A stretch of 64,000 bases of DNA from NCBI RefSeq assembly GCF_030211955.1, contig NZ_JASODI010000006.1, positions 1 through 64,000 of the forward strand, read 5' to 3'. Position 1 is the first letter of the stretch, and each line of letters starts with the position of its first letter. Below the pieces are notes generated by a model that saw only the letters and a program-made list of their open reading frames with translations, was not told where the DNA came from and made no database searches. Shown piece by piece: positions 17,306 to 25,828 of this stretch. Source of the stretch: Corynebacterium frankenforstense (GTDB taxonomy: Bacteria > Actinomycetota > Actinomycetes > Mycobacteriales > Mycobacteriaceae). Both the position numbers and the translations under genes were made by a program.

Positions 17306-19870
17306 TCAACGCCGACGGTGCGCGGCCACCGCACGGGCGCGCGGCGCGGCGTCGTCACTTTCATCCGTGGCGTCCCCGGCCCCCTCCCGGCCGATGAGGC
17401 CGGCCTCGAAGTCCTTCTCCAGCTTCGAACCCTCGACGTCGAGACTCGGCAGGATGCGGTCGAGCCAGCGCGGGATCCACCAGGTCGCCCGGCCCATGAG
17501 GAACATGGTCGCCGGCACGAGCGTCATGCGGATGAAGAACGCGTCGAAGAGGACGCCCGCGCCCAGCGCGAAGCCGAAGATCTGGATGAACGGCAGCGGC
17601 TGGTTGATGAACGCGACGAAGACGGCAATCATGATCAGCGCCGCCGCCGTGACCACGCGCGCGCCGGCGGAGAAGCCCTCGATGACGGACTCCTCGACGC
17701 CGTTGTAGCGCGAGCCCTCGCGGGCGCGGCCGCCGTTGTGCGTGTAGTGCTCGCGCATTCGGCTGACCAGGAACATCTGGTAGTCCATCGCGAGGCCGAA
17801 CGTCACGCCGATCAGGAAGATCGGCATGAAGGAGATCAGCGGCCCCGGCGAACTGACCAGCCCCCACAGGCCCTCCTGCCAGAACAGCACGGTCACGCCG
17901 AACGCGGCGCCGACCGAGAGCAGGAAGCCCAGGCCCGCGACCACCGGCACCGTGATCGAGCGAAAGACCAGCAGGAGCAGCACGATCGCCAGGCCGACCA
18001 CGATGGCCAGGTAGAGCGGCATCGCGTTGCCCAGCTCCTCGGTGATGTCCATCTGGACGGCCGTCAGGCCCGTCATGCCGACCGTGGCGCCCGTGGCGGC
18101 CTCGATCTCGGCGGCGCGGTCGCGCAGGGCGTGGGAGACGTCGACGGTCTCCTGCTCCTCGGGGCCCGTGAACGGGGTGATCATGACCTGGGCGGCGGTG
18201 GTGTCGTCGTTCATGCCGACCAGCTGGGCGTTCTTGATCTCCGCCATGCCGTCGATCTTGTCGACGGTGTAGATGTAGGCGGCCTGGGCGGCGGCCCTGT
18301 GCTCGTCGAAGGGCTCGGGGGCAGCGTTGGCGGCGCCCTCGGCCGGTGCACCCTCGGCGTCGGCGGACTCAGCCTCCGCGGCCGCGGCCTCGGCCGCCTG
18401 CCGCTGCGCCTCCACGAAGGGGCGCAGGGCGGGCGCGTCGGGGTCGACGGCGTGGGCGTCGACGACGAAGAGCAGCGGGGCGTTGACGCCGGCGCCGAAG
18501 CCCTCGGCCATCAGGTCGGCGGCCTTGCGCTGGGTGGTGTCGACATTCGAGGTCGTGTCCGAGGGCAGCGCCATCTCCAGGCGCGTCACGGGCAGCGAGA
18601 GCACGCCAAGGCCCAGGATCACCGCGGCGAGCATGAGCGCCGGGACCTTCTGCACCAGCGTGACCCAGCGTCGGCCCATGGTCATGCCCTTGCGGAAGCG
18701 CTTCGGCCAGGTGCCGTCGCGCTTCTTGTTGCCGGCCACGCCTGGGATGCGTGCGCCGAAGGCCTTCTCGCCGAAGATGCCCAGCAGCGCGGGCACCAGG
18801 GTCAGGGCCACCAGCATCGCCACGGCCACCGTCAGCGCGGCGAGCAGGCCCATCCAGGACAGAAACTCGATGCCGGCGACGACGAGGGCCGCCAGCGCGA
18901 TGATCACTGTCGCCGCGGCGAAGACCACGGCCGAGCCCGCGGTGCCCACGGCCATGCCGGCGGCGTCGGGCGCGGACATGCGTTCCCGTTCCACGCGGTA
19001 GCGCGAGAGGATGAACAGCGCGTAGTCGATGCCCACGGCCAGGCCGATCATGATCGCCAGGGTCGGGGTGACGTCGTTGAGCTCGACGACGGCTGTGGTC
19101 AGAAGGATCGAGAGCACGCCGATGCCCACGCCGATCACGGCGGTGATCAGAGGCAGACCCGCGGCGATCAGCGAGCCGAAGGTCAGCAGCAGCACCACGA
19201 AGGCGACGGCCAGGCCGACGACCTCACTGGTGGCCTTGATGGCGATCGGGTCGCCGAAGCCGGCGCCGCCGGCCTCGACCTGCAGGCCCTGCCCGCGGCC
19301 GAGCTCCATGGCGTCGTAGACGGCCTGGCGCTGCTCGTCGCTGACCTCCATCGCAGAGTCGACGTCGTAGTCGAAGGTCGTGTAGGCGATGCGCCCGTCG
19401 TCGGAGACCAGCGCGAGGTTCTCGGCGTCCTCGCGCGCGGTCGCCTCGGGCAGACCCTGCTCGACGGACATGTCGTAGACGCCCTGCGTCAGCTGCGGCG
19501 AGAGCACCACCGGGTTGCCGAAGCGCTGGGTGTTGCGGATCTCGCCCTGCAGGCTGTCCTCGACGGCGCCCACGACGTCGTCGATGGTCTCCTTGTTGTG
19601 CTCCTCGTCGAGCCTGCTGCCGTCCGTGGTGGCGAAGACGAGGTTGACCGTCGCGGCGTCGGCGGGGTTGCCGGCCTCGGGGAAGTTCTCCATCATCAGC
19701 TTGGTCGCCTCGATGGACGGGGCGTTGCCGATGCTGAACTGGCTGGAGAACGGCTTGCTGAACCCCACCGCGGCACCCGCCACGGCACCGAGGATGATCA
19801 GCCACGTCGCGAGGACGACCCACTTGCGACGGAACGACCAGCGTCCCATTTTGAAGAGCAGTTCAGCCAC
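17306..19870 (-). CDS. MMPL/RND-family membrane transporter
   Basis: The 854-residue protein belongs to the MmpL group of RND transporters, which export cell-envelope lipids in mycolata. It begins with WSFRRKWVVLATWLIILG, a first membrane span, followed by a large extracytoplasmic domain and a cluster of membrane segments. This layout is repeated in the second half. The proton-relay Asp-Tyr pairs are present as GIDYALF and AMDYQMF. The GTG at 19870 gives the family start VAELLFKMGRWSFRR with GGAG upstream; longer forms would overlap tRNA-Ser. The second loop carries a long Ala/Glu-rich insert. The C-terminus is a short charged tail. The substrate cannot be told from sequence; no mycolate gene is adjacent. 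Confidence 0.9.
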   Translation of the reverse strand: MAELLFKMGRWSFRRKWVVLATWLIILGAVAGAAVGFSKPFSSQFSIGNAPSIEATKLMMENFPEAGNPADAATVNLVFATTDGSRLDEEHNKETIDDVVGAVEDSLQGEIRNTQRFGNPVVLSPQLTQGVYDMSVEQGLPEATAREDAENLALVSDDGRIAYTTFDYDVDSAMEVSDEQRQAVYDAMELGRGQGLQVEAGGAGFGDPIAIKATSEVVGLAVAFVVLLLTFGSLIAAGLPLITAVIGVGIGVLSILLTTAVVELNDVTPTLAIMIGLAVGIDYALFILSRYRVERERMSAPDAAGMAVGTAGSAVVFAAATVIIALAALVVAGIEFLSWMGLLAALTVAVAMLVALTLVPALLGIFGEKAFGARIPGVAGNKKRDGTWPKRFRKGMTMGRRWVTLVQKVPALMLAAVILGLGVLSLPVTRLEMALPSDTTSNVDTTQRKAADLMAEGFGAGVNAPLLFVVDAHAVDPDAPALRPFVEAQRQAAEAAAAEAESADAEGAPAEGAANAAPEPFDEHRAAAQAAYIYTVDKIDGMAEIKNAQLVGMNDDTTAAQVMITPFTGPEEQETVDVSHALRDRAAEIEAATGATVGMTGLTAVQMDITEELGNAMPLYLAIVVGLAIVLLLLVFRSITVPVVAGLGFLLSVGAAFGVTVLFWQEGLWGLVSSPGPLISFMPIFLIGVTFGLAMDYQMFLVSRMREHYTHNGGRAREGSRYNGVEESVIEGFSAGARVVTAAALIMIAVFVAFINQPLPFIQIFGFALGAGVLFDAFFIRMTLVPATMFLMGRATWWIPRWLDRILPSLDVEGSKLEKDFEAGLIGREGAGDATDESDDAAPRARAVAAHRRR

Positions 19871-20081
19871 GTCAGTCCAGACTCCAGAGTCGAGGGTGCA
19901 GGGCAACAGTCCAATTCTACCCGTGTCCCGGAACGGTACCGAGGCCCCGCGGGTGCCACAAGAACTTTCCGACGCGCGCTGCCCCGGCGTTACATCACCG
20001 TCGCGGTGCGCGCCCCGTCTGCGGTGCGGGCGGATTCCCGCCCGCGTCCGGCGACGGTCGCCCCCGCCCATCGCTAAAAAA

Positions 20082-20128
20082 GGGACCGCGCCCCCCTCCC
20101 GATCCATTCGGGGAGGGGACGCGGTCCC
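20082..20128 (-). terminator. Rho-independent terminator after tRNA-Ser(CGA)
   Basis: A long stem pairs GGGACCGCG...CCCCTCCC with GGGGAGGGG...CGCGGTCCC. It is followed on the minus strand by a run of six T residues (A-run at 20076-20081). Confidence 0.85.
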
Positions 20129-20134
20129 GCTGCG

Positions 20135-20222
20135 CGGTGGCGGAGGGATTTGAACCCTCGGTTGGGGGTTACCCAACAATCGCTTTCGAGGCGATCACCT
20201 TCGGCCGCTCGGACACGCCACC
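20135..20222 (-). tRNA. tRNA-Ser (CGA)
   Basis: Acceptor GGTGGCG pairs with CGCCACC, discriminator G. The anticodon loop CTCGAAA gives anticodon CGA for serine UCG codons. The long variable arm (TTGGGTAACCCCCAA) is typical of tRNA-Ser. CCA is not encoded. Confidence 0.96.
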
Positions 20223-20344
20223 GCCGAATAGGCTAACCGACCGGTTCCGCCGCGACCAAATCACCCGTTCGCGACGCTTTCCCCGCCCGCCTCGCGGCAC
20301 CGCACGCGCCCCCGCGCACACCCCGCGCGCCCCACACACACGAA

Positions 20345-20372
20345 ACGGCCCGGGAGGAAAATCCCGGGCCGT
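20345..20372 (-). terminator. Terminator hairpin after the CsbD gene
   Basis: Perfect 11-bp stem ACGGCCCGGGA / TCCCGGGCCGT with a short A-rich loop, 41 bp past the stop of the CsbD-like gene. Confidence 0.7.
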
Positions 20373-20413
20373 GCGCAGGGACCGCTCGCGCGGGCCCTTG
20401 AGGGAGACAAGTC

Positions 20414-20617
20414 TTACTTGTCGTCCTTGAACTTGCCGATGACCTCGTTGGCCTTGTCCTTGATGGCGTCGCCGGCGTCGGAGACCTTCTCCTTGGCGTC
20501 GGAGACGACCTGGTCGGCCTTGCCCTCGTTCTGCAGGTCCTCGTTGTCGGTCACGTCACCGGCGGCCTCCTTGGCCTTTCCGGCGAAGTCCTCAGCCGTG
20601 TTCTGGATGTCACCCAT
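20414..20617 (-). CDS. CsbD-like stress protein
   Basis: The 67-residue product is a CsbD-family protein, highly charged and probably helical, of the type induced by general stress. Characteristic sequence is MGDIQNTAEDFAGKAKEAAGDVTDNEDLQNEGKADQ, with repeated Lys/Asp/Ala heptads continuing to the end. The second ATG (20617) is preferred because AAAGGAG lies 7 nt before it, whereas the first ATG is only 1 nt from that site. It is monocistronic, with its own terminator. The molecular role of the family is not established. Confidence 0.88.
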   Translation of the reverse strand: MGDIQNTAEDFAGKAKEAAGDVTDNEDLQNEGKADQVVSDAKEKVSDAGDAIKDKANEVIGKFKDDK

Positions 20618-20890
20618 ATGCATGCTCCTTTCGTCGGTGTTCTTGTGCTCTTCAGTCTAACGACGCCGCGCGCGCCGTGACGGGCGCAAAACTTTCAACG
20701 AACACCGTTCATCGATAAATGCCCAGTTCACGGCCCCGCATTTATTTCATGCATTGTGCACGGTCTGCGCGCGGCCCGCCACCGCGCGCGGTTGCGCGGT
20801 CGCTTTCCGACGCCGCGCCCGTCACCGTCGCGGCCGCCGCGGCGGCGTCGGCGCCCCGCGCCGCGCGCACCGAGGCAGGCGCCCCACGCC

Positions 20891-21319
20891 TCACCGTCGG
20901 GCGGCGAAGAACTGCGCGAGCAGACCGGCGCACTCCTCGGCGAGCACCCCGGCGCGCACCTGGGGCCGGTGCATCGTGGCGGTGTCGCGCACGAGGTCGA
21001 AGGCCGAGCCGCACGCGCCCGTCTTCTCCTCCCAGGCGCCGAAGACCAGCGAGCCGACGCGCGCGCCCACCAGGGCGCCGGCGCACATCGAGCACGGCTC
21101 GAGGGTGACCACGAGCTCGCAGTCGGTCAGCCGCCAGTCCCCGCGCGTCTTCGCCGCCGCGCGCAGCGCGAGGACCTCGGCGTGCGCGGTGGGGTCGCCG
21201 TCGGCGTCGCGGCGGTTGGTCGCCGCGGCCAGTTCCTCACCGTCCGGCGCGAAGACCACCGCGCCGACGGGCACGTCACCGTCCGGGGTCGTGCGCGCGA
21301 CCTCGAGGGCCCGGCGCAT
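20891..21319 (-). CDS. tadA: tRNA adenosine-34 deaminase
   Basis: TadA deaminates A34 to inosine in tRNA-Arg(ACG), whose genes (two copies) lie a few kilobases to the right. The 142-residue protein has the zinc-deaminase signature: HAEVLAL (His ligand and proton-shuttle Glu) and EPCSMCAGA (two Cys ligands). It starts MRRALEVARTTPDGDVPVGAVV as in other TadAs. The reading frame stays open far upstream, but that part is proline- and glycine-rich and contains a copy of the dispersed motif, so it is not included. Its associated gene lies just upstream, as in mycobacteria. Confidence 0.93.
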   Translation of the reverse strand: MRRALEVARTTPDGDVPVGAVVFAPDGEELAAATNRRDADGDPTAHAEVLALRAAAKTRGDWRLTDCELVVTLEPCSMCAGALVGARVGSLVFGAWEEKTGACGSAFDLVRDTATMHRPQVRAGVLAEECAGLLAQFFAARR

Positions 21320-21469
21320 CCGCTCGCGTGCGCGACGCTCCCCCGTGGCCTCAGGAAGAACAGAGCCCCCGTCCCCGGCCGAACGGGACCCCGGCCCTCC
21401 GGCGGCCGCGGAACCGGCACCACCACTGCCCCCGCGCACGGGCGCGCCTGAGCGCCGGGCGCCGGGGGA

Positions 21470-21484
21470 CGGGACGTCGGAAAT
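21470..21484 (-). repeat. Dispersed 15-bp motif, variant
   Basis: ATTTCCGACGTCCCG on the minus strand, between tadA and its associated gene. An identical copy on the plus strand is at 25614-25628. Confidence 0.6.
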
Positions 21485-21489
21485 CGAAC

Positions 21490-22023
21490 TCAATGCTCCG
21501 GGATCTCGACCTCGTCGAAGAGCTCGTCGTCGAAGCCGAGCTCCTCGGCGACACGCACGATCTGCTCGCTGGCCCAGGCGTCGAGGTCGTCGGTGATCAG
21601 CCCCATGACCTGCTCGGAAAGCCCGAGGTCGGCGAGGATGTCGAAGTCGCCCTCGGCCCAGGGGTCGACGTCCTCGACCTCGTCGGGGTTGAGGTCCGGC
21701 ACCTCGGCGCCGATCTCCTCGAGCGCGGCGGCGGCGATGTCGTCCTCCACCCCGGCGGTCGCGTCCGAGAGCAGCACGCGGGTGCGGTTCGGCGAGGGGC
21801 GCACCACGATGAAGTAGTCGTCGTCCACGCACAGCAGCGCGAACGCGGGCCCCTCGGCGCGCAGCGCACGCACCGCGCGGATCGAGGTGTCCAGGTCGTC
21901 GAAGTCGTCGTCGAACTCGCACACGTGCCAGTGTGCGTCCGTCCTGGTCACGGTCACCGCGAAACTGGCGAAGTCCTCGCCCTCGCCGTCGAAGTCCACG
22001 TCGTCCGTGGTCTGGGGCTGCAT
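21490..22023 (-). CDS. tRNA adenosine deaminase-associated protein
   Basis: This 177-residue acidic protein matches the actinobacterial family always found beside tadA. It has FAVTVTRTDAHWHVCEFDDDFDDLDTSIRAVRALR followed by FALLCVDDDYFIVVRP. The C-terminal half is rich in Asp and Glu. It has no membrane segment and no catalytic motif that I can name. It is divergent from tyrA with 37 bp between them, so promoters must lie in that short gap or overlap the genes. Confidence 0.85.
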   Translation of the reverse strand: MQPQTTDDVDFDGEGEDFASFAVTVTRTDAHWHVCEFDDDFDDLDTSIRAVRALRAEGPAFALLCVDDDYFIVVRPSPNRTRVLLSDATAGVEDDIAAAALEEIGAEVPDLNPDEVEDVDPWAEGDFDILADLGLSEQVMGLITDDLDAWASEQIVRVAEELGFDDELFDEVEIPEH

Positions 22024-22060
22024 ACCGGCAACGGTAGTCGTCTTGTGTCATGCTTGTCAG

Positions 22061-23116
22061 GTGAGCTCACAACGCATCTCCCGCCCCGTATGCATCCTCG
22101 GCCTCGGCCTGATCGGCGGGTCCCTGCTGCGCGACCTCGTGGCCGCCGGCGAGACCGCCTACGGCTACAACCGCTCCCCCGATGCCGTCGAGGAGGCGAA
22201 GAAGGAGGGCTTCGACGTCACCTCCTCAATTTCCGACGTCCTGTCCCGCGCCCAGGGCGATGACGCCCTGGTCGTCGTCGCCACCCCCATGGGCGCCGTC
22301 GGCGAGATGCTCGACGCCATCGCCGAGCACGCCCCCGACTGCGGCTTCACCGACGTCGTCTCCGTGAAGGGCGCCGTGCTCGACGCCGTGCGCGAGCGCG
22401 GCATGGCCGAGCGCTACGTCGGCTCGCACCCGATGGCCGGCACCGCCGAGTCCGGCTGGGAGGCCTCGCACGAGGGGCTCTTCCGCGGGGCGGCGTGGGT
22501 GATCGGGTTTGACCTGGCGTGCGGGGCCTCCGGTGCCGGGGCCTCGGGCACCGGCGCCGCGGAGGTCCCGGCCTCCTGGGTGGAGCTGTGGAAGGACGTT
22601 GCGACGCTGGCCGGCGTCGTCCACGCCGAGGTCGTGCCCGGCCGCGTCGGGGTGCACGACGCCGCGGTCGCCCGCATCAGCCACATGCCGCACGTCCTCG
22701 CCGAGGTGCTCGCCGTGGTCGGCGACCAGGGCGGCGCCCTGGCGCACTCGCTGGCCGCGGGCAGCTTCCGCGACGCCACCCGGGTGGCAGGCAGCGAGCC
22801 CGCCCTGGTCCGCGCCATGTGCGAGACCAACGCCGCGGCCGTGGTCGACGTGCTCGACGAGGTCCTCGAGCTGCTCAACGAGGCCCGCGAGTCGCTCTCG
22901 TGCCCCGAGCCCGACATCGCCGAGCTCGCCGACGCCGGGCACAGCGCGCGCATCCGGTTCAAGGCCCGCGAGGCCTCCGGGGCGCGCGGCGGCGAGTCGG
23001 TCAGCCCGGTGCCGGTCTCCTCGCGCCCGGTGCTGCGCGTGCGCCCGGGTGAGGGCGAGTGGGTCCAGGTGCTCATCCAGGCCGAGTCGCTCGGCGCCCG
23101 CGTCGAGGTGTTCTAG
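22061..23116 (+). CDS. tyrA: Prephenate dehydrogenase
   Basis: TyrA oxidises prephenate to 4-hydroxyphenylpyruvate (or arogenate to tyrosine). The 351-residue protein has the dinucleotide fold GLGLIGGSLLRDL near residue 15. It also has the substrate motifs SVKGAV and GSHPMAGTAESG, including the catalytic His. The GTG start is the only one that gives the expected N-terminus. A 20-residue Gly/Ala/Ser-rich insert lies about residues 153-172. The C-terminal extension after about residue 300 is probably a small regulatory region. The aromatic aminotransferase that would complete the pathway lies at 27732. Confidence 0.93.
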   Translation: MSSQRISRPVCILGLGLIGGSLLRDLVAAGETAYGYNRSPDAVEEAKKEGFDVTSSISDVLSRAQGDDALVVVATPMGAVGEMLDAIAEHAPDCGFTDVVSVKGAVLDAVRERGMAERYVGSHPMAGTAESGWEASHEGLFRGAAWVIGFDLACGASGAGASGTGAAEVPASWVELWKDVATLAGVVHAEVVPGRVGVHDAAVARISHMPHVLAEVLAVVGDQGGALAHSLAAGSFRDATRVAGSEPALVRAMCETNAAAVVDVLDEVLELLNEARESLSCPEPDIAELADAGHSARIRFKAREASGARGGESVSPVPVSSRPVLRVRPGEGEWVQVLIQAESLGARVEVF

Positions 23117-23232
23117 GGGTTGGCGTGGGGCGGCCTGGGGTGGTCTGGGGGCGTTCCGCGTGCTCAGTCGACGTGCTCAGTCGGCGCGCCTCGCTCCCCC
23201 GGCCGGCGCCGGCCAGCGCCCCGCGCGTGCGG

Positions 23233-23257
23233 TTTTACCGGGCGCGGGTCGGTAAAA
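23233..23257. repeat. TTACCG...CGGTAA palindrome, copy 1
   Basis: TTTTACCG pairs with CGGTAAAA around a GC-rich centre in the gap after tyrA. The right half GGGTCGGTAA is shared with two palindromes near 63.4 kb. Confidence 0.6.
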
Positions 23258-23373
23258 GCGCGCGGATCCGGGCGGGAAACCGTCCCCGCTCCCCCGATTG
23301 GCCCCGATGACCGGCCGACCGGACCGGTCAATCAGTCGGCCCACCCGCTGAATCGGGTCACAGACACGAAAAT

Positions 23374-23397
23374 GGACCCCACCTTTCGACGGGGCCC
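23374..23397 (-). terminator. Terminator after tRNA-Arg(ACG) copy 1
   Basis: On the minus strand GGGCCCC pairs with GGGGTCC around CGTCGAAAGGT, followed by ATTTT. Confidence 0.65.
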
Positions 23398-23403
23398 TGA
23401 TCG

Positions 23404-23476
23404 TGCGCCCGGAGGGATTCGAACCCCCAACCTTCTGATCCGTAGTCAGATGCTCTATCCGTTGAGCTACGGGCGC
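23404..23476 (-). tRNA. tRNA-Arg (ACG), copy 1
   Basis: 73-nt tRNA with acceptor GCGCCCG / GGGCGC, T-arm GGTTCGAATCC and anticodon loop CTACGGA, anticodon ACG. A34 is the TadA substrate. It is identical base for base to the copy at 27312-27384. Confidence 0.96.
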
Positions 23477-23661
23477 AGTCCGTCACCGGGGCTAGCCCCT
23501 GCAACGAGGAAATACATTACCCCCGGCCCCCGCGGCCACCAAATCCCCTGCTCACCAGGCAAAAATGCGCCGGCAGGCCCGGCCTTTCGCCCCGGCCCAC
23601 ACACAGACCCGGATCACACACAAAACCAGCCCGCGCAGGACCCTCCCCACGAAACGCAGAA

Positions 23662-23693
23662 CCGGCCCGGACCCCACGAGGGGGCCGGGCCGG
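23662..23693 (-). terminator. Terminator hairpin after the DASS transporter
   Basis: CCGGCCCGGACCCC pairs with GGGGGCCGGGCCGG about 40 bp past the stop of the transporter at 23733. Confidence 0.7.
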
Positions 23694-23732
23694 AACCGGG
23701 GTCACGCAGACCCGACGGTCACCGCACGGACG

Positions 23733-25316
23733 TCACAACACGATGCCGAAGACCGGGATCGCGATGAAGTACACGGTGATGGTGGTCAGCACGACGGCGA
23801 TCAGGTTCAGCCAAATGCCACCCTTGATCATGTTGTCGATGCTCACGTAGCCGGAACCGAAGGCGATCGCGTTCGGCGGGGTGGCCACCGGCAGCATGAA
23901 CGCGCAGGTGGCGGCCAAGGCGACCGGGATGGTCAGCAGCAGCACGTTCTGCTCGTTGCCGCCCTCGGTCAGGCCGATGCCCACGGCCACGCCGGCGAGG
24001 ATCGGCAGGAAGGTCGCGGCGGTCGCGGTGTTCGAGGTGAACTCGGTGAGGATGAGCACCAGGGCGGCCACGGCGGCCACCAGCAGGATCACCGGCAGGA
24101 CCTGCAGGCCCTGGGCCAGGTCACCGATCCAGAGCGAGAGCCCGGACTCGGAGAACATCTTGGACAGCGCCAGGCCGCCGCCGAAGAGGAGCAGCACGTC
24201 CCACGGCAGGTCGTTGGCGGTCTTCCAGTCCATCAGCTTCACGCCAGGCTTGTAACCGGAGGGCAGGATGAACAGCAGCAGCGAGGCGGCCAGGCCGATC
24301 GCGGCGTCGGCGATGGTGACGGACCAGCCGAAGTTGTCGATGAGGATCGGCACGAAGATCCAGCACAGCGCGGCACCGGCGAAGACGATCGCGGTGACGG
24401 CCTCGGGCTGGTGCATCTTGCCTAGCTTCTTGATCTCCTCGCGGATGAGCTCCTTGCCGCCGGGGATCTCCTTCATCTCGGGCTTGAACGCGGTGACCAG
24501 CACCAGCCACGCGATGATGAGGAAGACCACGGCGATCGGCACGCCGACGAGCATCCACTGGCCGAAGCCAATCTCGATGCCGTGATTGTTGGACATGTAG
24601 GCGACGAGCAGGGCGTTCGGCGGGGTGCCGATGATGGTGCCGACCGATCCGATCGACGCCGAGTAGGCGATGGCGAGCATCAGGGCGGTGGCGAAGTTGC
24701 GCTGGTTGCGCATGCCGCCGACGGTCTCGGCGGTCAGCTGCAGCACGGACATGCCGATCGGCAGCATGACCACGGCGGTCGCGGTGTTGGAGACCCACAT
24801 CGACAGGAAGCCGGTGGCCAGCATGAAGCCGAGCACGAGCCGCTTGGGCTGGGTGCCCACGGCGTTGACGACGGTCAGCGCGAGCCGGCGGTGCAGGTTC
24901 CAGCGCTGCATGCCGAGCGCGAGGATGAAGCCACCCATGAACAGGAAGATCGTGGGTTCGGCGTAGGAGGAGGAGATCTCGCCGAACTCGATGACCTGGA
25001 GCAGCGGGAACGCGACCAGCGGCACCAGGGCGGTGGCGGCCAGCGGGATGGCCTCGGTCATCCACCAGGCGCCCATGAGCACGGCGACGGCGGCGGTGAT
25101 CCGCATCGCGCTGCCGGTGTAATCGACGCCGTCCTCGGCGTAGGCGTCGTTGATGCGCTCGGCCGCGCCGTCCGGGAAGATCAGGTAGATGACGACGGCC
25201 AGCAGCAGGCCGACGATCAGGCCGGTCACCCGCCGGCGGATGTCCTTGAAGTCTGGGGTGCGGGAGTCCTCGCCTACTGCGTGTGAGGAACTCTCTTGGA
25301 CCTTGGGTGTGGTCAT
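23733..25316 (-). CDS. DASS-family (SLC13-like) sodium/anion symporter
   Basis: The 527-residue protein is a divalent anion:Na+ symporter, expected to import C4-dicarboxylates such as succinate and malate, or sulfate. It has two copies of the family Ser-Asn-Thr motif, WVSNTATAVVML and EFTSNTATAATF, which form the substrate and sodium sites in the two inverted halves. There are about 11 hydrophobic segments with a cytoplasmic hydrophilic N-terminus of roughly 30 residues. It is monocistronic, with a 512-bp upstream gap and a terminator behind it. Closest described type is the actinobacterial and staphylococcal dicarboxylate carriers, but substrate is inferred. Confidence 0.9.
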   Translation of the reverse strand: MTTPKVQESSSHAVGEDSRTPDFKDIRRRVTGLIVGLLLAVVIYLIFPDGAAERINDAYAEDGVDYTGSAMRITAAVAVLMGAWWMTEAIPLAATALVPLVAFPLLQVIEFGEISSSYAEPTIFLFMGGFILALGMQRWNLHRRLALTVVNAVGTQPKRLVLGFMLATGFLSMWVSNTATAVVMLPIGMSVLQLTAETVGGMRNQRNFATALMLAIAYSASIGSVGTIIGTPPNALLVAYMSNNHGIEIGFGQWMLVGVPIAVVFLIIAWLVLVTAFKPEMKEIPGGKELIREEIKKLGKMHQPEAVTAIVFAGAALCWIFVPILIDNFGWSVTIADAAIGLAASLLLFILPSGYKPGVKLMDWKTANDLPWDVLLLFGGGLALSKMFSESGLSLWIGDLAQGLQVLPVILLVAAVAALVLILTEFTSNTATAATFLPILAGVAVGIGLTEGGNEQNVLLLTIPVALAATCAFMLPVATPPNAIAFGSGYVSIDNMIKGGIWLNLIAVVLTTITVYFIAIPVFGIVL

Positions 25317-25828
25317 GGCTACGGCGTCCTTCGTGCTGGGGGTCCCGAGTTTTTCCGGGGGTTTTCCCGTGGGTGACCGCGCCTCCCGCCCAGGGAGGCC
25401 AGCACCTCCCGCCCGGGGAGGTCAACGGGGTGGACGTCGATATTCTCCACCACCGGCGGTTACGATAATGATCCTAACCACCGGAACACCGGACTCCCAG
25501 ACGCCTCACACTCCCGCCCCACCTGTCACACATATGCGCAGGTCCGCCCGGTCAGGCGAACCTGGGTGCGGGGGTGGTGCCACCCCCGAAGCGGACGAAA
25601 TAAATACACCCGGATTTCCGACGTCCCGCCGCTCGCCGCCGGCGCCCACCCGCGCCCATCGCGCAGATCACCCACGGCCCCACACCCCGCCGCGAACCCA
25701 CCGCACACCTCACCCACCGCCGCTCCCCTGCCACCCGCACCCGCCGCGCGCCGCAGGCGCGCGGCCGCCCCACGCCGGACGGCGCACGGGACGCGCACGG
25801 GGTGGGGCGGGACGTCGGCAATCGAAGG
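25317..25828. other. 512-bp intergenic region
   Basis: No gene is supported here. It should hold the promoter of the DASS transporter; on the minus strand GGTTAGGATCATTATCG (about 25463-25480) is the only AT-rich spot and could be a -10 region. It also holds two GC hairpins (CTCCCGCC...GGGAGG near 25380-25425) and two copies of the dispersed motif, at 25614-25628 and 25808-25822. Confidence 0.5.
25614..25628 (+). repeat. Dispersed 15-bp motif, variant
   Basis: ATTTCCGACGTCCCG in the gap upstream of the DASS transporter; same variant as 21470-21484. Confidence 0.6.

Noticed and set aside
16892..20077. Very long plus-strand open frame (over 1000 codons) opposite mmpL
   Set aside because: It is a shadow frame in GC-rich DNA, rich in His, Arg and Asp, with no domain; mmpL on the other strand has clear motifs and membrane spans.
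19871..20179. Longer N-terminus for mmpL
   Set aside because: It would overlap tRNA-Ser(CGA) and its terminator, and the extra residues are low-complexity.
21320..22051. Longer tadA frame extending through its associated gene
   Set aside because: The upstream part is out of frame with the associated gene, is Arg/Gly-rich and contains the dispersed motif; TadA proteins start at the chosen Met.
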